A stretch of DNA of 5,601 nt from Bdellovibrio sp. CG10_big_fil_rev_8_21_14_0_10_47_8 (GCA_002773975.1 PEZR01000017.1:1-5601); one strand, 5' to 3'. Shown: positions 1-5,051, counted from the first letter of the stretch. Made by a program: numbers and translations. Notes: a model not told the origin generated them from the letters alone.

Positions 1-629
1 ACGCGCAGAGTGGCTTGGTGGTTCAGAGAATGGATTACGACGAGTTCGGAAATGTAATCCAAGACACAAGTCCAGGCCTGCAGCCCTTCGGCTTTGCTGG
101 TGGGATCTACGACAAGGATACGGGGCTTACTAGGTTCGGTGCCAGAGACTACGATCCTGAGATTGGGCGTTGGACTACGAAGGATCCAATTCTCTTTGGC
201 GGGGGCGACACAAATTTGTATGGCTATACTTTCAACGACCCCGTGAACCTCATTGATCCAAGTGGCTTGAGATTTACTTTCAGTGATCCTGCAAGCCAGG
301 CTTTACTCAATAATCTCCGTAATAATCCGGCTCTTTCACGGTCAGCTAGACAAATGTTAGATGATTTGGAATCGTCAGATTCAACTATCAATATCGAGTC
401 GGGCACGTGTTCCAATCGCCCAGACGGCGGAACATTTGGAAGAACTCAAGGATACAAAGGTAACAACAATAGTAGCGTTGAAATCTGGTCTAGCAGCAAC
501 GGTGCTATCGACCAAGGAACCCTTCTTCACGAGCTTGTTCACGCAAACCAGATTAGACTTGGAGATCCTGTAACTGAGCCGGACGCTTATCGAGTTGGAA
601 ATAGCTTTTTGAGACGTCTGGGAAGATAA
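1..629 (+). CDS. Rhs-family polymorphic toxin, C-terminal part with a metallopeptidase-like tip (5' end outside window)
   Basis: The frame is open to the left edge, so the N-terminus is missing; the TTG at 15 is not a real start. Codons up to 269 encode the end of the Rhs/YD-repeat core: a GARDYDPEIGRW block, then KDPI..GG..NLYGY, then NDPVNLIDPSGL ending at 269. In this family the DPxGL motif is where the core's aspartyl protease cuts to free the variable toxin tip. The tip here is about 119 residues (270-626). It carries HELVH at 528-542 and a downstream Glu at 576-578 in a TEPDAYRVGN context. That arrangement fits a zincin metallopeptidase and resembles the M91/NleD-type effector domain. 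The core assignment is secure, the zinc-protease call is a good inference from the motif, and the target is unknown. Such proteins are usually delivered by type VI or other contact-dependent secretion. The gene at 650 follows after 20 bases. Confidence 0.9.
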   Translation, partial: AQSGLVVQRMDYDEFGNVIQDTSPGLQPFGFAGGIYDKDTGLTRFGARDYDPEIGRWTTKDPILFGGGDTNLYGYTFNDPVNLIDPSGLRFTFSDPASQALLNNLRNNPALSRSARQMLDDLESSDSTINIESGTCSNRPDGGTFGRTQGYKGNNNSSVEIWSSSNGAIDQGTLLHELVHANQIRLGDPVTEPDAYRVGNSFLRRLGR

Positions 630-649
630 TTAGAAATGAGGGCGGAAAA

Positions 650-1042
650 ATGAAAAATTTAGCTCAATTTATTTTTACTTTGTTCCTAATTATTTCTAGT
701 TCAGTATGGGCAGGATCAAATAAATTTTGCCAGGGCAAATTTGGGAAACATGCATCTTTGATACTTGTTCCTTTGGAAGCCCAGGGAAAAATTGCGGTCC
801 AAGATGGGGTTTATGGCTCTAAGTCTACCGAAACTAATCCTGTTGTATCCCCAAGCGGCTTTATTTGTTTTATTTCGCTTGGATACGAAGAAAAGAAATG
901 TAGAGACGGCATGAAACTCGACTCAAAACTTTTTGGAAAGCGATCTTGCATATCCAAGGAGTTCTCATTCGATAAACTTTGTCCAAATGAGATCAAAAAC
1001 TATCCTGATTTAAACAGCTCAGAGATTTGCTCGAAAAAATAA
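650..1042 (+). CDS. small exported cysteine-rich protein, candidate partner or immunity protein of the Rhs toxin
   Basis: I do not recognise the family. The 130-residue product starts with a clear Sec signal peptide: Lys-3, a hydrophobic stretch at residues 8-18, and a VWA-G cleavage site near residue 21. The mature part of about 109 residues has six cysteines (27, 73, 84, 100, 111, 127), enough for three disulfides, which suits a periplasmic or secreted protein. The start at 650 is supported by GAGGG at 638-642, seven bases upstream. The gene begins 20 bases after the Rhs stop on the same strand, so the two are probably co-transcribed. That is the usual place for an immunity gene, so an immunity role is a reasonable inference from position only. 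If it is the immunity protein, the toxin would have to be neutralised outside the cytoplasm, which is unusual for many Rhs tips. It could equally be an accessory or unrelated cargo protein. Confidence 0.8.
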   Translation: MKNLAQFIFTLFLIISSSVWAGSNKFCQGKFGKHASLILVPLEAQGKIAVQDGVYGSKSTETNPVVSPSGFICFISLGYEEKKCRDGMKLDSKLFGKRSCISKEFSFDKLCPNEIKNYPDLNSSEICSKK

Positions 1043-1076
1043 ATTATCCGAGAACCTCCATCATATCGACCGTGCC

Positions 1077-1106
1077 AAAACGTGCCACTGAAAAGTGGCA
1101 CGGCAC
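1077..1106 (-). terminator. perfect 9-bp stem-loop followed by T4 on the minus strand
   Basis: CGTGCCACT (1081-1089) pairs perfectly with AGTGGCACG (1094-1102) across a four-base loop, GAAA on the plus strand and TTTC on the minus. On the minus strand the stem is followed directly by TTTTGG (1080 downward), so it looks like a weak intrinsic terminator for the integrase remnant upstream. On the plus strand it follows the secreted-protein gene but has no T-tract, so it would be only a 3'-end hairpin there. GTGC/GCAC flanks (1072-1075 and 1103-1106) could extend the stem across a bulge. Confidence 0.5.
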
Positions 1107-1193
1107 ATGTTCAGCGGTGTCACTATTTTAAGCTCTGCTGAAAGAATTGGCAGCATTTTCAGCGACTCAAATACTTGATTGGCACGATAATTT

Positions 1194-1328
1194 TTAAGGC
1201 CAACTCGATTTTTCATAGGGTGACAACTTTTCAGTTTCTCGACTGACAATGTGTCCATAGGCGGACTGAGTTTCGCTAATGTAACGATGGCCAAGAATGA
1301 CCTGAAGTTTCGGCAAGGTGCCCAGATC
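1194..1328 (-). pseudogene. C-terminal remnant of a phage-type tyrosine recombinase (integrase)
   Basis: Read on the minus strand from 1328, 44 codons encode the end of a tyrosine-recombinase catalytic domain. The stretch has the order TLPKLQVILGH, then YISETQ, then AYGHIVSRE, and ends in TAA at 1196-1194. The LGH histidine (1289-1287) and the nucleophile tyrosine in AYGH (1259-1257) are ten residues apart. This is the spacing in the common phage-integrase pattern LGH..I..T...YGH. Directly upstream are two in-frame stops (TGA and TAA, 1334-1329), and I see no trace of the Arg/Lys catalytic boxes or the core-binding domain in any minus frame up to 1600. It is therefore a truncated relic of a prophage, genomic island or transposon, and probably inactive. 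An overlapping minus-strand frame at 1061-1294 is a shadow of this one. Confidence 0.8.
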
Positions 1329-1603
1329 TTATCACAGATTCTGGACCGGGTTAACCCGGGCAGGTCAGGGCGACGGCCCTTCTGGGATTTATACTGATAC
1401 AGATTTGCAAGTATTTTGGAATTTGAAACGTCATAAACTGGATTAAGAATGAAGAATAAGTTCCAGCAAGCATCTTTTCTCGATTCAGATTACTATTGCA
1501 ATAGTGATTCAAAGAGAAATAGCTTTTGGGCGACGGCATTCATATTTCTTTTTGCAATTGCCTGAGCTATTTATAAGAGAGCTGGGTGAGTTCTTAAGTC
1601 CGA
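1329..1603. other. gene-poor stretch between integrase relic and toxin-antitoxin operon
   Basis: I see no supportable gene here. A 62-codon open frame on the minus strand (1351-1539) has no recognisable motif and no ribosome binding site. The stretch contains a perfect 14-bp palindrome (1346-1359), a small hairpin AGGGC-GACG-GCCCT (1367-1380), and a 10-bp direct repeat GGGCGACGGC at 1368-1377 and 1528-1537. The recombinase homology stops at its right-hand edge (1329), so the stretch probably includes a deletion or insertion junction. Confidence 0.5.
1346..1359. repeat. perfect 14-bp palindrome next to the integrase breakpoint
   Basis: CCGGGTTAACCCGG reads the same on both strands with no spacer. 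A gap-free palindrome suits binding by a dimeric protein better than an RNA hairpin. It lies 17 bases beyond the point where the recombinase homology ends. Its role is unknown: it could be an operator, a recombination site remnant, or chance. Confidence 0.5.
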
Positions 1604-2017
1604 TCAATCTAGGTAGGATTTGTGTCGGTCAAACCATTCGATGAGCTCGTCTTTGGTGACATTTCCAGCGGCACAACTTTCAATAATATCAGCAAGTGCA
1701 TTCATGTCTCTTTTCTCATCGAGCGGATATGAAAGATCCATTCCATGTTGATTGAGAAAAGTGATCGCAGCCAAGGCGCCAGTACGTTTGTTTCCATCGA
1801 CAAAGGCATGGCTTTTTACGAGATAGAAGCAGAGGGCTCCGGCGACCTTTGCGAGCCCACCATGAGCGAAAGGGTAGACTCCGGGGTAAAATGCCGTGGA
1901 GATCGCACTCTCGACTTTTCCGATGTCATTGCAGTGGTGGGGGGTTCCACCCTCACGGCAGACCAATTTGTTCACTTCTGCGATAGCAGAGGCTGTCGGA
2001 ATAAAAATCACGCTCAC
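1604..2017 (-). CDS. type II toxin of the Doc/Fic (death-on-curing) family
   Basis: The 137-residue product is the normal length for Doc-type toxins. Residues 31-70 form the family's helical approach to the active site, and residues 70-78 give HAFVDGNKR, matching the Fic-fold core HxFx[D/N]xNKR. The second glycine of the AMPylating Fic motif (GNGR) is Lys-77 here. In P1 Doc that change goes with phosphorylation of elongation factor Tu rather than AMP transfer, so a Doc-like kinase is the better guess. Catalytic His-70, Asp-74, Asn-76 and Arg-78 are all present, so the enzyme looks intact. The start is GTG at 2017-2015, overlapping the antitoxin TGA as GTGA, with no clear ribosome site of its own. 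Translation is therefore probably coupled to the antitoxin. A second GTG two codons later is an alternative start. Confidence 0.92.
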   Translation of the reverse strand: MSVIFIPTASAIAEVNKLVCREGGTPHHCNDIGKVESAISTAFYPGVYPFAHGGLAKVAGALCFYLVKSHAFVDGNKRTGALAAITFLNQHGMDLSYPLDEKRDMNALADIIESCAAGNVTKDELIEWFDRHKSYLD

Positions 2018-2241
2018 TTTAGCTTATCCATTGCATTTTTATGCTTTTTAAAAGCTTTTGCAGCAGCTGTTGCAAAGTCCTTTTCGTCCACCGGAGCGAG
2101 TTGGATTGTTTGTGGTTCTTTGATAAATTTCTCGACAGCGAGATTGACCAGCTGTGCAAAGCGAATCCCATTGGCTTCAAGATAATTTTCGACCTTCTTT
2201 TCTAATTCATCTTCGAGACGCACTGTTTTTGGAAGTCCCAT
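2014..2241 (-). CDS. ribbon-helix-helix antitoxin of the Doc/Fic toxin
   Basis: The product has 75 residues. The N-terminal half starts with KTVRLEDELEKKVENYL, a short basic strand followed by amphipathic helices, as in ribbon-helix-helix (Arc/MetJ-type) repressors. The second half is a charged, Ala/Lys-rich helix that would be expected to wrap the toxin. The ATG at 2241 is fixed by AAGGAG at 2253-2248, six bases upstream. It is the first gene of the operon, with the toxin overlapping its stop by four bases. This is the standard antitoxin-first arrangement, which keeps antitoxin in excess. Autorepression is likely, because an inverted repeat covers the promoter -10 box just upstream. The exact antitoxin subfamily is not recognised. 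Confidence 0.87.
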   Translation of the reverse strand: MGLPKTVRLEDELEKKVENYLEANGIRFAQLVNLAVEKFIKEPQTIQLAPVDEKDFATAAAKAFKKHKNAMDKLK

Positions 2242-2257
2242 TAGGCTCTCCTTTTAA

Positions 2258-2293
2258 TGTATTAATAATAATACAATTAACTACATAAATCAA
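2258..2293 (-). promoter_or_regulatory. promoter of the toxin-antitoxin operon with candidate operator
   Basis: On the minus strand there is TTGATT (2293-2288), a 17-bp spacer, then TATTAT (2270-2265), placing transcription start near 2258 and leaving a short leader with AAGGAG. Across the -10 box lies an inverted repeat, TGTATTA (2258-2264), four bases, TAATACA (2269-2275). Binding there by the ribbon-helix-helix antitoxin would block RNA polymerase. The promoter hexamers and the repeat are seen directly; the regulatory role is inferred. Confidence 0.65.
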
Positions 2294-2325
2294 ATATTTA
2301 AGTAACCTATTGAATTAACTAAGTA

Positions 2326-2720
2326 ATGCTGTATGAATTTGAGGCAAAATGGGTAATTGTAGCCAAGATCCTTCAAATGAGAATAACGCTTTTAAAAACA
2401 GAGCCGTCTGTTTGGCGACGCCTTCTGGTGCCGGATAATATTAGTTTCCGAAAGGAAAATATAAAATTTGGGTATGATTACGATTTTGGCGATGGTTGGA
2501 GACACGAAGTCGTCGTCGAAGAGATATTGAGTGTGGATCCAAATCAAAAATATCCGTTCTGTTCTGCAGGAGAAAATGAATGCCCACCCGAGGACTGTGG
2601 CGGGCCTTGGGGCTTTGAAAATTTCAAAAGTGCGATGGCCGATCCTAATCATCCCGATCATGAATAGCTGAGTGATTGGTATTGTAAGGCCTGGGATCCA
2701 ACCCGGCTCGTCAACGGAAC
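2326..2720 (+). pseudogene. plasmid pRiA4b ORF-3 family protein, internally deleted and interrupted by TAG
   Basis: The frame from ATG 2326 has the family's N-terminal strand (MRITLLKTEPSVWRRLLVP, residues 18-36), the YDFGDGWRHEV block (51-61) and the KYPFCSAGENECPPEDCGGPWG block (75-96). Between residues 41 and 42 (near 2448) the usual middle is missing. Intact members carry there a LHxxIQxxMGW...HLHxF segment and a linker of several dozen residues. TAG at 2665-2667 ends the frame at HPDHE. The same frame continues beyond it with DWY...WDP, matching the family's usual ending DWxGxxFDP, so the TAG looks like a nonsense mutation in a once longer gene. There is no clear ribosome site. The intact family has no firmly known biochemical role and is common on plasmids and mobile elements. 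The endpoint near 2720 is approximate. Confidence 0.75.
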
Positions 2721-2727
2721 CTATCAG

Positions 2728-2860
2728 CGCATTCCCTCGCAGGCGACCATCAGCCTCAAGGGCAAATGGCTCAGGGCCTGCGCGAATTGGTTCCCTTTCA
2801 AGTCCTCATTTGCAGGTGATGTCGACGCTCAAGCTTGTTTTAGAGGCCGCCCCTAAATCC
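2728..2860 (+). pseudogene. frameshifted fragment resembling a SymE-family toxin
   Basis: In the same frame as the upstream pseudogene, codons from about 2728 to 2779 encode RIPSQATISLKGKWLRA, which resembles the ISLKGKWLEEAGF core of SymE-like proteins. From 2780 the +1 frame continues with ARIGS and LQVM...LKLVLEAAP (to about 2860), which fits the rest of that pattern (IGxxVxVxVxxGxLVL). A single indel near 2776-2782 would join the two halves. There is no start codon or ribosome site, and the end overlaps the convergent Nudix stop. SymE proteins are small toxins with an AbrB-like fold, often found near Rhs and mobile loci. The match is short and was read by eye, so this stays tentative; it could be chance. 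Confidence 0.35.
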
Positions 2861-3392
2861 CCAGCTCGCGAAAGAGCCAGAAGGCGGCGATTTGGGTTTT
2901 GACGTCGGTGACTTCGTGGGCCCAGATTTTTTCCTTCAGATCTTGGGGGGATACTTCGATCAGTTCTAAGAGCTCGTCAGCGTCGCGGTGATCGGGGACT
3001 TGTTTGAAATCTTTGGCCAAAAAAAGATCGATGCGTTCATTCGAGTATCCGATCACGGGATGAATGTGGGTCAGGTGGCGAATGTTGGTGGTCTCTAGTC
3101 CGACCTCTTCTCGAAGCTCTCGCAACGCTGTTTGTTCTGCCTTTTCACCCGGATCACATTTGCCGGCCGGGAATTCTAAAAAAGTCTGACCCACCGAGTG
3201 GCGGTATTGATAGATCATCAGCAGGTTCCCGTTTTCAAGCAGGGGAACGACCAGCGCGGCGCCGGGGTGTTTGACGTACTCACGAAAAGTGGTAGCCCCG
3301 GTCGAGAGTTCGACTTCGTCCCTCCAGATTTTTAAAAACAAACCATCAAACACCACTTCAGAAGACAAAGATTTTTCCAGCAGTTTTTTCAT
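2853..3392 (-). CDS. Nudix hydrolase, ADP-ribose pyrophosphatase type
   Basis: The 179-residue protein has a complete Nudix box, G77-x5-E83-x7-R91-E92-L93-x-E95-E96-x-G98, preceded by the EFPAG motif (73-77). After it comes a Pro-Val-Ile-Gly-Tyr-Ser stretch (112-117) leading into ERIDLFLA, typical of ADP-ribose pyrophosphatases. These cytoplasmic enzymes split ADP-ribose and related nucleoside diphosphate sugars into AMP and a sugar phosphate, using divalent metal held by the box glutamates. The length and the N-terminal strand region (FREYVKHPGAALVVPLL) fit the family. The ATG at 3392 has no Shine-Dalgarno site, but TATACT lies at 3407-3402, very close to the start. The gene is divergent from the envelope protein at 3511 and convergent with the pseudogenes to its left. 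The exact substrate cannot be told from sequence. The gene looks intact and chromosomal in character. Confidence 0.93.
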   Translation of the reverse strand: MKKLLEKSLSSEVVFDGLFLKIWRDEVELSTGATTFREYVKHPGAALVVPLLENGNLLMIYQYRHSVGQTFLEFPAGKCDPGEKAEQTALRELREEVGLETTNIRHLTHIHPVIGYSNERIDLFLAKDFKQVPDHRDADELLELIEVSPQDLKEKIWAHEVTDVKTQIAAFWLFRELGI

Positions 3393-3501
3393 ATATAGAA
3401 CAGTATAAAGACTTTCTATGGTTCGGTCGAATAGCAGCCTCTGCTTAGGTCCAGCAAAGTTCCCGGGGTTGGCCTTGAAAACAGCATCATTAGTGTTAAC
3501 C

Positions 3502-3507
3502 TATAAT
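3502..3507 (+). promoter_or_regulatory. consensus -10 hexamer directly upstream of the envelope-protein start
   Basis: TATAAT, a perfect -10 hexamer, ends three bases before ATG 3511. No good -35 sits at 16-18 bp; TTGAAA at 3475-3480 is 21 bp away. If used, transcription would start at or just inside the start codon. That implies either a leaderless message or a different true start. The promoter call is uncertain. Confidence 0.4.
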
Positions 3508-3510
3508 TCT

Positions 3511-4452
3511 ATGAAATATTTCATTCGATCTTTACAATGGGTCCTACTTTTTTCAATGCTGTCCATCACGGCTCATGCCGAGGTCAAACATTCTCTGCTT
3601 CGAAGGGTTGCGGTCTTTCCCATTGCCGAGGCCAATGTTTCCACCAGCGAAGAAGCTTGGTGGCAGATGCGAGAAAATCTCACCAAAGATCAACGATTCT
3701 TCGTTGCCAGTCGTCGTTTTATGATCAATCGCGGAGTGTTCCAACCCCGAAAAGTTTTAAAACCAGCCGATGTGATCATCTTAGCGAAAATTTTAGATGC
3801 ACAAGCCTTGGTCGTATCTTATCTGCAAGATCGAAAATTTATGATGAAGGTCTATGACGGTGAAAATGGTTATTTGCTTTGGGAGACCACCACTGAATTG
3901 CATCCGGCCATCTCGGTGGCGGATCAATTGATTCGAGTGAGCACACAAATGATCAACTCTTTTGTCTTGGCCATTCCGTACCAAGGATTTCAGGTGATCG
4001 ATGAATTGGTCGGAAAACCTGTTCGTGAACAAGATCAAAAAAAATACGCTGATGTTTTCATTGGCAACAATCGAAAAATTGAAGTCGGAGATTCCGCCCA
4101 ATGGGTCGAAGTCACCAGCGATCTTGGAAAGGCTTTTTTTAGCGACTCGACAAGGGTCACTGTCATTGCCGAGGGCCAAGTGGTCGAAGTCAAAGGCGAT
4201 CGTGCGGTGATCGAGATTGAAAAAATGCGCGACATGGATGATTTGAAAGAAAACGCTCTTGTGCGTTTTCCATCCGAGGTGCGACGTCTTAAGGATCTTT
4301 ATGTCTCGGAAGATCGCTCTTCCAATCTGGGGGCGGAGTATTTGTCTGGTGAAATCAAAGACGCTGCGGATTTTAATAAAGACCACGACAAAACATCCAC
4401 TGCTCTAGCTTGGATTGTGAATATGGCCGGATTTATCCTGTTGGCGTTTTAA
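3511..4452 (+). CDS. exported envelope protein of unknown function with C-terminal hydrophobic anchor
   Basis: I chose ATG 3511 (313 residues) over ATG 3418 because it begins exactly at a Sec signal peptide: basic start, hydrophobic core at residues 9-20, AHA cleavage after residue 23. The extra 31 residues of the longer frame look non-coding. The mature N-terminal half (VAVFPIAEANV at 33-43, then ADVIILAKILDAQALVVSYL at 86-105, then VYDGENGYLLWE at 114-125) resembles the alternating fold of LpoB/CsgG/TolB-N-type periplasmic proteins, whose domains often end with a 'G..LW' strand. Residues 190-255 are beta-rich, somewhat like the C-terminal domain of FlgT. A hydrophobic segment at 296-313 ends the chain and may be a membrane anchor. 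There is no lipobox cysteine. These resemblances are by eye and the function is unknown. A hairpin follows at 4461. Confidence 0.85.
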   Translation: MKYFIRSLQWVLLFSMLSITAHAEVKHSLLRRVAVFPIAEANVSTSEEAWWQMRENLTKDQRFFVASRRFMINRGVFQPRKVLKPADVIILAKILDAQALVVSYLQDRKFMMKVYDGENGYLLWETTTELHPAISVADQLIRVSTQMINSFVLAIPYQGFQVIDELVGKPVREQDQKKYADVFIGNNRKIEVGDSAQWVEVTSDLGKAFFSDSTRVTVIAEGQVVEVKGDRAVIEIEKMRDMDDLKENALVRFPSEVRRLKDLYVSEDRSSNLGAEYLSGEIKDAADFNKDHDKTSTALAWIVNMAGFILLAF

Positions 4453-4460
4453 GCCCCAGC

Positions 4461-4487
4461 GGGTCCCCTTTTTTTCAAAGAGGACCC
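4461..4487. terminator. stem-loop between two convergent genes
   Basis: GGGTCC (4461-4466) pairs with GGACCC (4482-4487). After one C-A mismatch, CTTT (4468-4471) pairs with AAAG (4477-4480), leaving a five-base loop. It lies 8 bases after the plus-strand stop at 4452 and just past the minus-strand stop at 4495, so it could serve both genes. It lacks a T-tract after either arm; the T-run is inside the loop. It is therefore an atypical terminator and may only protect 3' ends. Confidence 0.4.
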
Positions 4488-4494
4488 CATCTGA

Positions 4495-4785
4495 TTACAT
4501 TTTAAAAAACGAATTAAACCGACCTTGATCGAACTCGTGTCGTTCGAGTGGTCTTTCGTTCGGGGAAACATGTCGAATCAATTCGGGGCCCACGATTAAA
4601 CCTCTTGCGATGGCGACGCTCAGCTTGCCACCTCCGTAAGCCAAATACAGGAGGAAGCTGGTGAGTCGTGCAGCCCGCAACAAACTTTGCTTTGTGAAAC
4701 TCTGAAACTGTGTCGACAGTTTCTCGAGTCTTAATTGATTTTCATATTCCCATCTTTGTAAGCGATCCTTTATCGCGTACGTCAT
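4495..4785 (-). CDS. small protein of unknown function with a hydrophobic middle segment
   Basis: I do not recognise this 96-residue protein. The start is ATG 4785, set by a full AGGAGG (4796-4791) five bases upstream. A longer reading from TTG 4872 would place the ribosome site inside the coding region and is rejected. Residues 1-40 are charged and probably helical (many Arg, Lys, Glu, Gln). Residues 42-66 are a mildly hydrophobic stretch with a Gly-Gly-Gly turn, which may be a membrane-associated hairpin or single span. The last 25 residues are polar with His and Arg. No cysteines, signal peptide or known motif are visible. The gene stands alone on the minus strand, convergent with the envelope protein. 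Two inverted repeats sit directly upstream of its ribosome site, suggesting regulated expression. Confidence 0.75.
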   Translation of the reverse strand: MTYAIKDRLQRWEYENQLRLEKLSTQFQSFTKQSLLRAARLTSFLLYLAYGGGKLSVAIARGLIVGPELIRHVSPNERPLERHEFDQGRFNSFFKM

Positions 4786-4796
4786 AACTTCCTCCT

Positions 4797-4848
4797 GTGG
4801 CAATGCCACGAATGCACTTGCGCACAACAGATCAGGGCTGTGATCTGT
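4797..4848. promoter_or_regulatory. two inverted repeats upstream of the 96-residue protein gene
   Basis: GTGGCA-A-TGCCAC (4797-4809) directly abuts the AGGAGG site of the minus-strand gene. ACAGATCA (4827-4834) and TGATCTGT (4841-4848), separated by six bases, form a second perfect 8-bp repeat. On the minus strand TTGACA (4850-4845) overlaps the second repeat, but I find no good -10 at the matching distance. Either repeat could be an operator or an mRNA stem controlling access to the ribosome site. They are seen directly; their roles are inferred. Confidence 0.5.
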
Positions 4849-4949
4849 CAAAATCGCAAGAGGTTGAAGCAACAGAGAAACACAAGCGATGTGATTCTTG
4901 TCGCTATTTAATTTTTTTGGATTTAATCATTTTTTAGTCGAGATCTGCG

Positions 4950-5051
4950 CTAGCAGGACGTGACGTCGGAGGTTCGCGGCAGAATGACTAGAAGATTCAT
5001 TCCATGGGTCTGTTTTATTTTAATTTCGGTTGTAGTCTTCATTTTAATCAT
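4950..5051 (-). CDS. possible 33-residue leader or small protein with strong ribosome site
   Basis: ATG 5051 is preceded by AAAGGAGG (5066-5059) at a spacing of seven bases, one of the best ribosome sites in the window. The 33-residue product begins MIKMKTTTEIKIKQTHGMN and ends with Cys before TAG at 4952-4950. It has no recognisable domain. It lies on the same strand as the 96-residue gene and about 165 bases upstream, so it could be a leader peptide for it or an independent small protein. The hydrophobic 24-codon frame on the other strand overlaps it fully, so at least one of the two may be fortuitous. The strong ribosome site favours this one. Confidence 0.4.
   Translation of the reverse strand: MIKMKTTTEIKIKQTHGMNLLVILPRTSDVTSC

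Noticed and set aside
1061..1294. Minus-strand frame of 77 codons overlapping the integrase relic
   Set aside because: It is in a different frame from the recombinase motifs and has no recognisable content or ribosome site.
1368..1537. 10-bp direct repeat GGGCGACGGC about 160 bases apart as possible transposon target duplication
   Set aside because: No terminal inverted repeats or transposase lie between the copies.
1745..2185. Plus-strand frame of 146 codons over the toxin-antitoxin operon
   Set aside because: It is the reverse complement of the Doc/Fic toxin and antitoxin, both of which have strong family evidence.
2275..2321. 9-bp direct repeat AATTAACTA at 2275-2283 and 2313-2321
   Set aside because: AT-rich intergenic DNA makes such repeats likely by chance, and the inverted repeat on the -10 box is the better operator candidate.
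3418..3510. N-terminal extension of the envelope protein from ATG 3418
   Set aside because: The added residues precede a proper signal peptide and look non-coding; ATG 3511 starts exactly at the signal peptide.
3793..4386. Long minus-strand open frame of 197 codons inside the envelope-protein gene
   Set aside because: It is antisense to a gene with a clear signal peptide and coherent protein; it has no ribosome site or motif and is His/Ile/Phe-rich as expected of a shadow frame.
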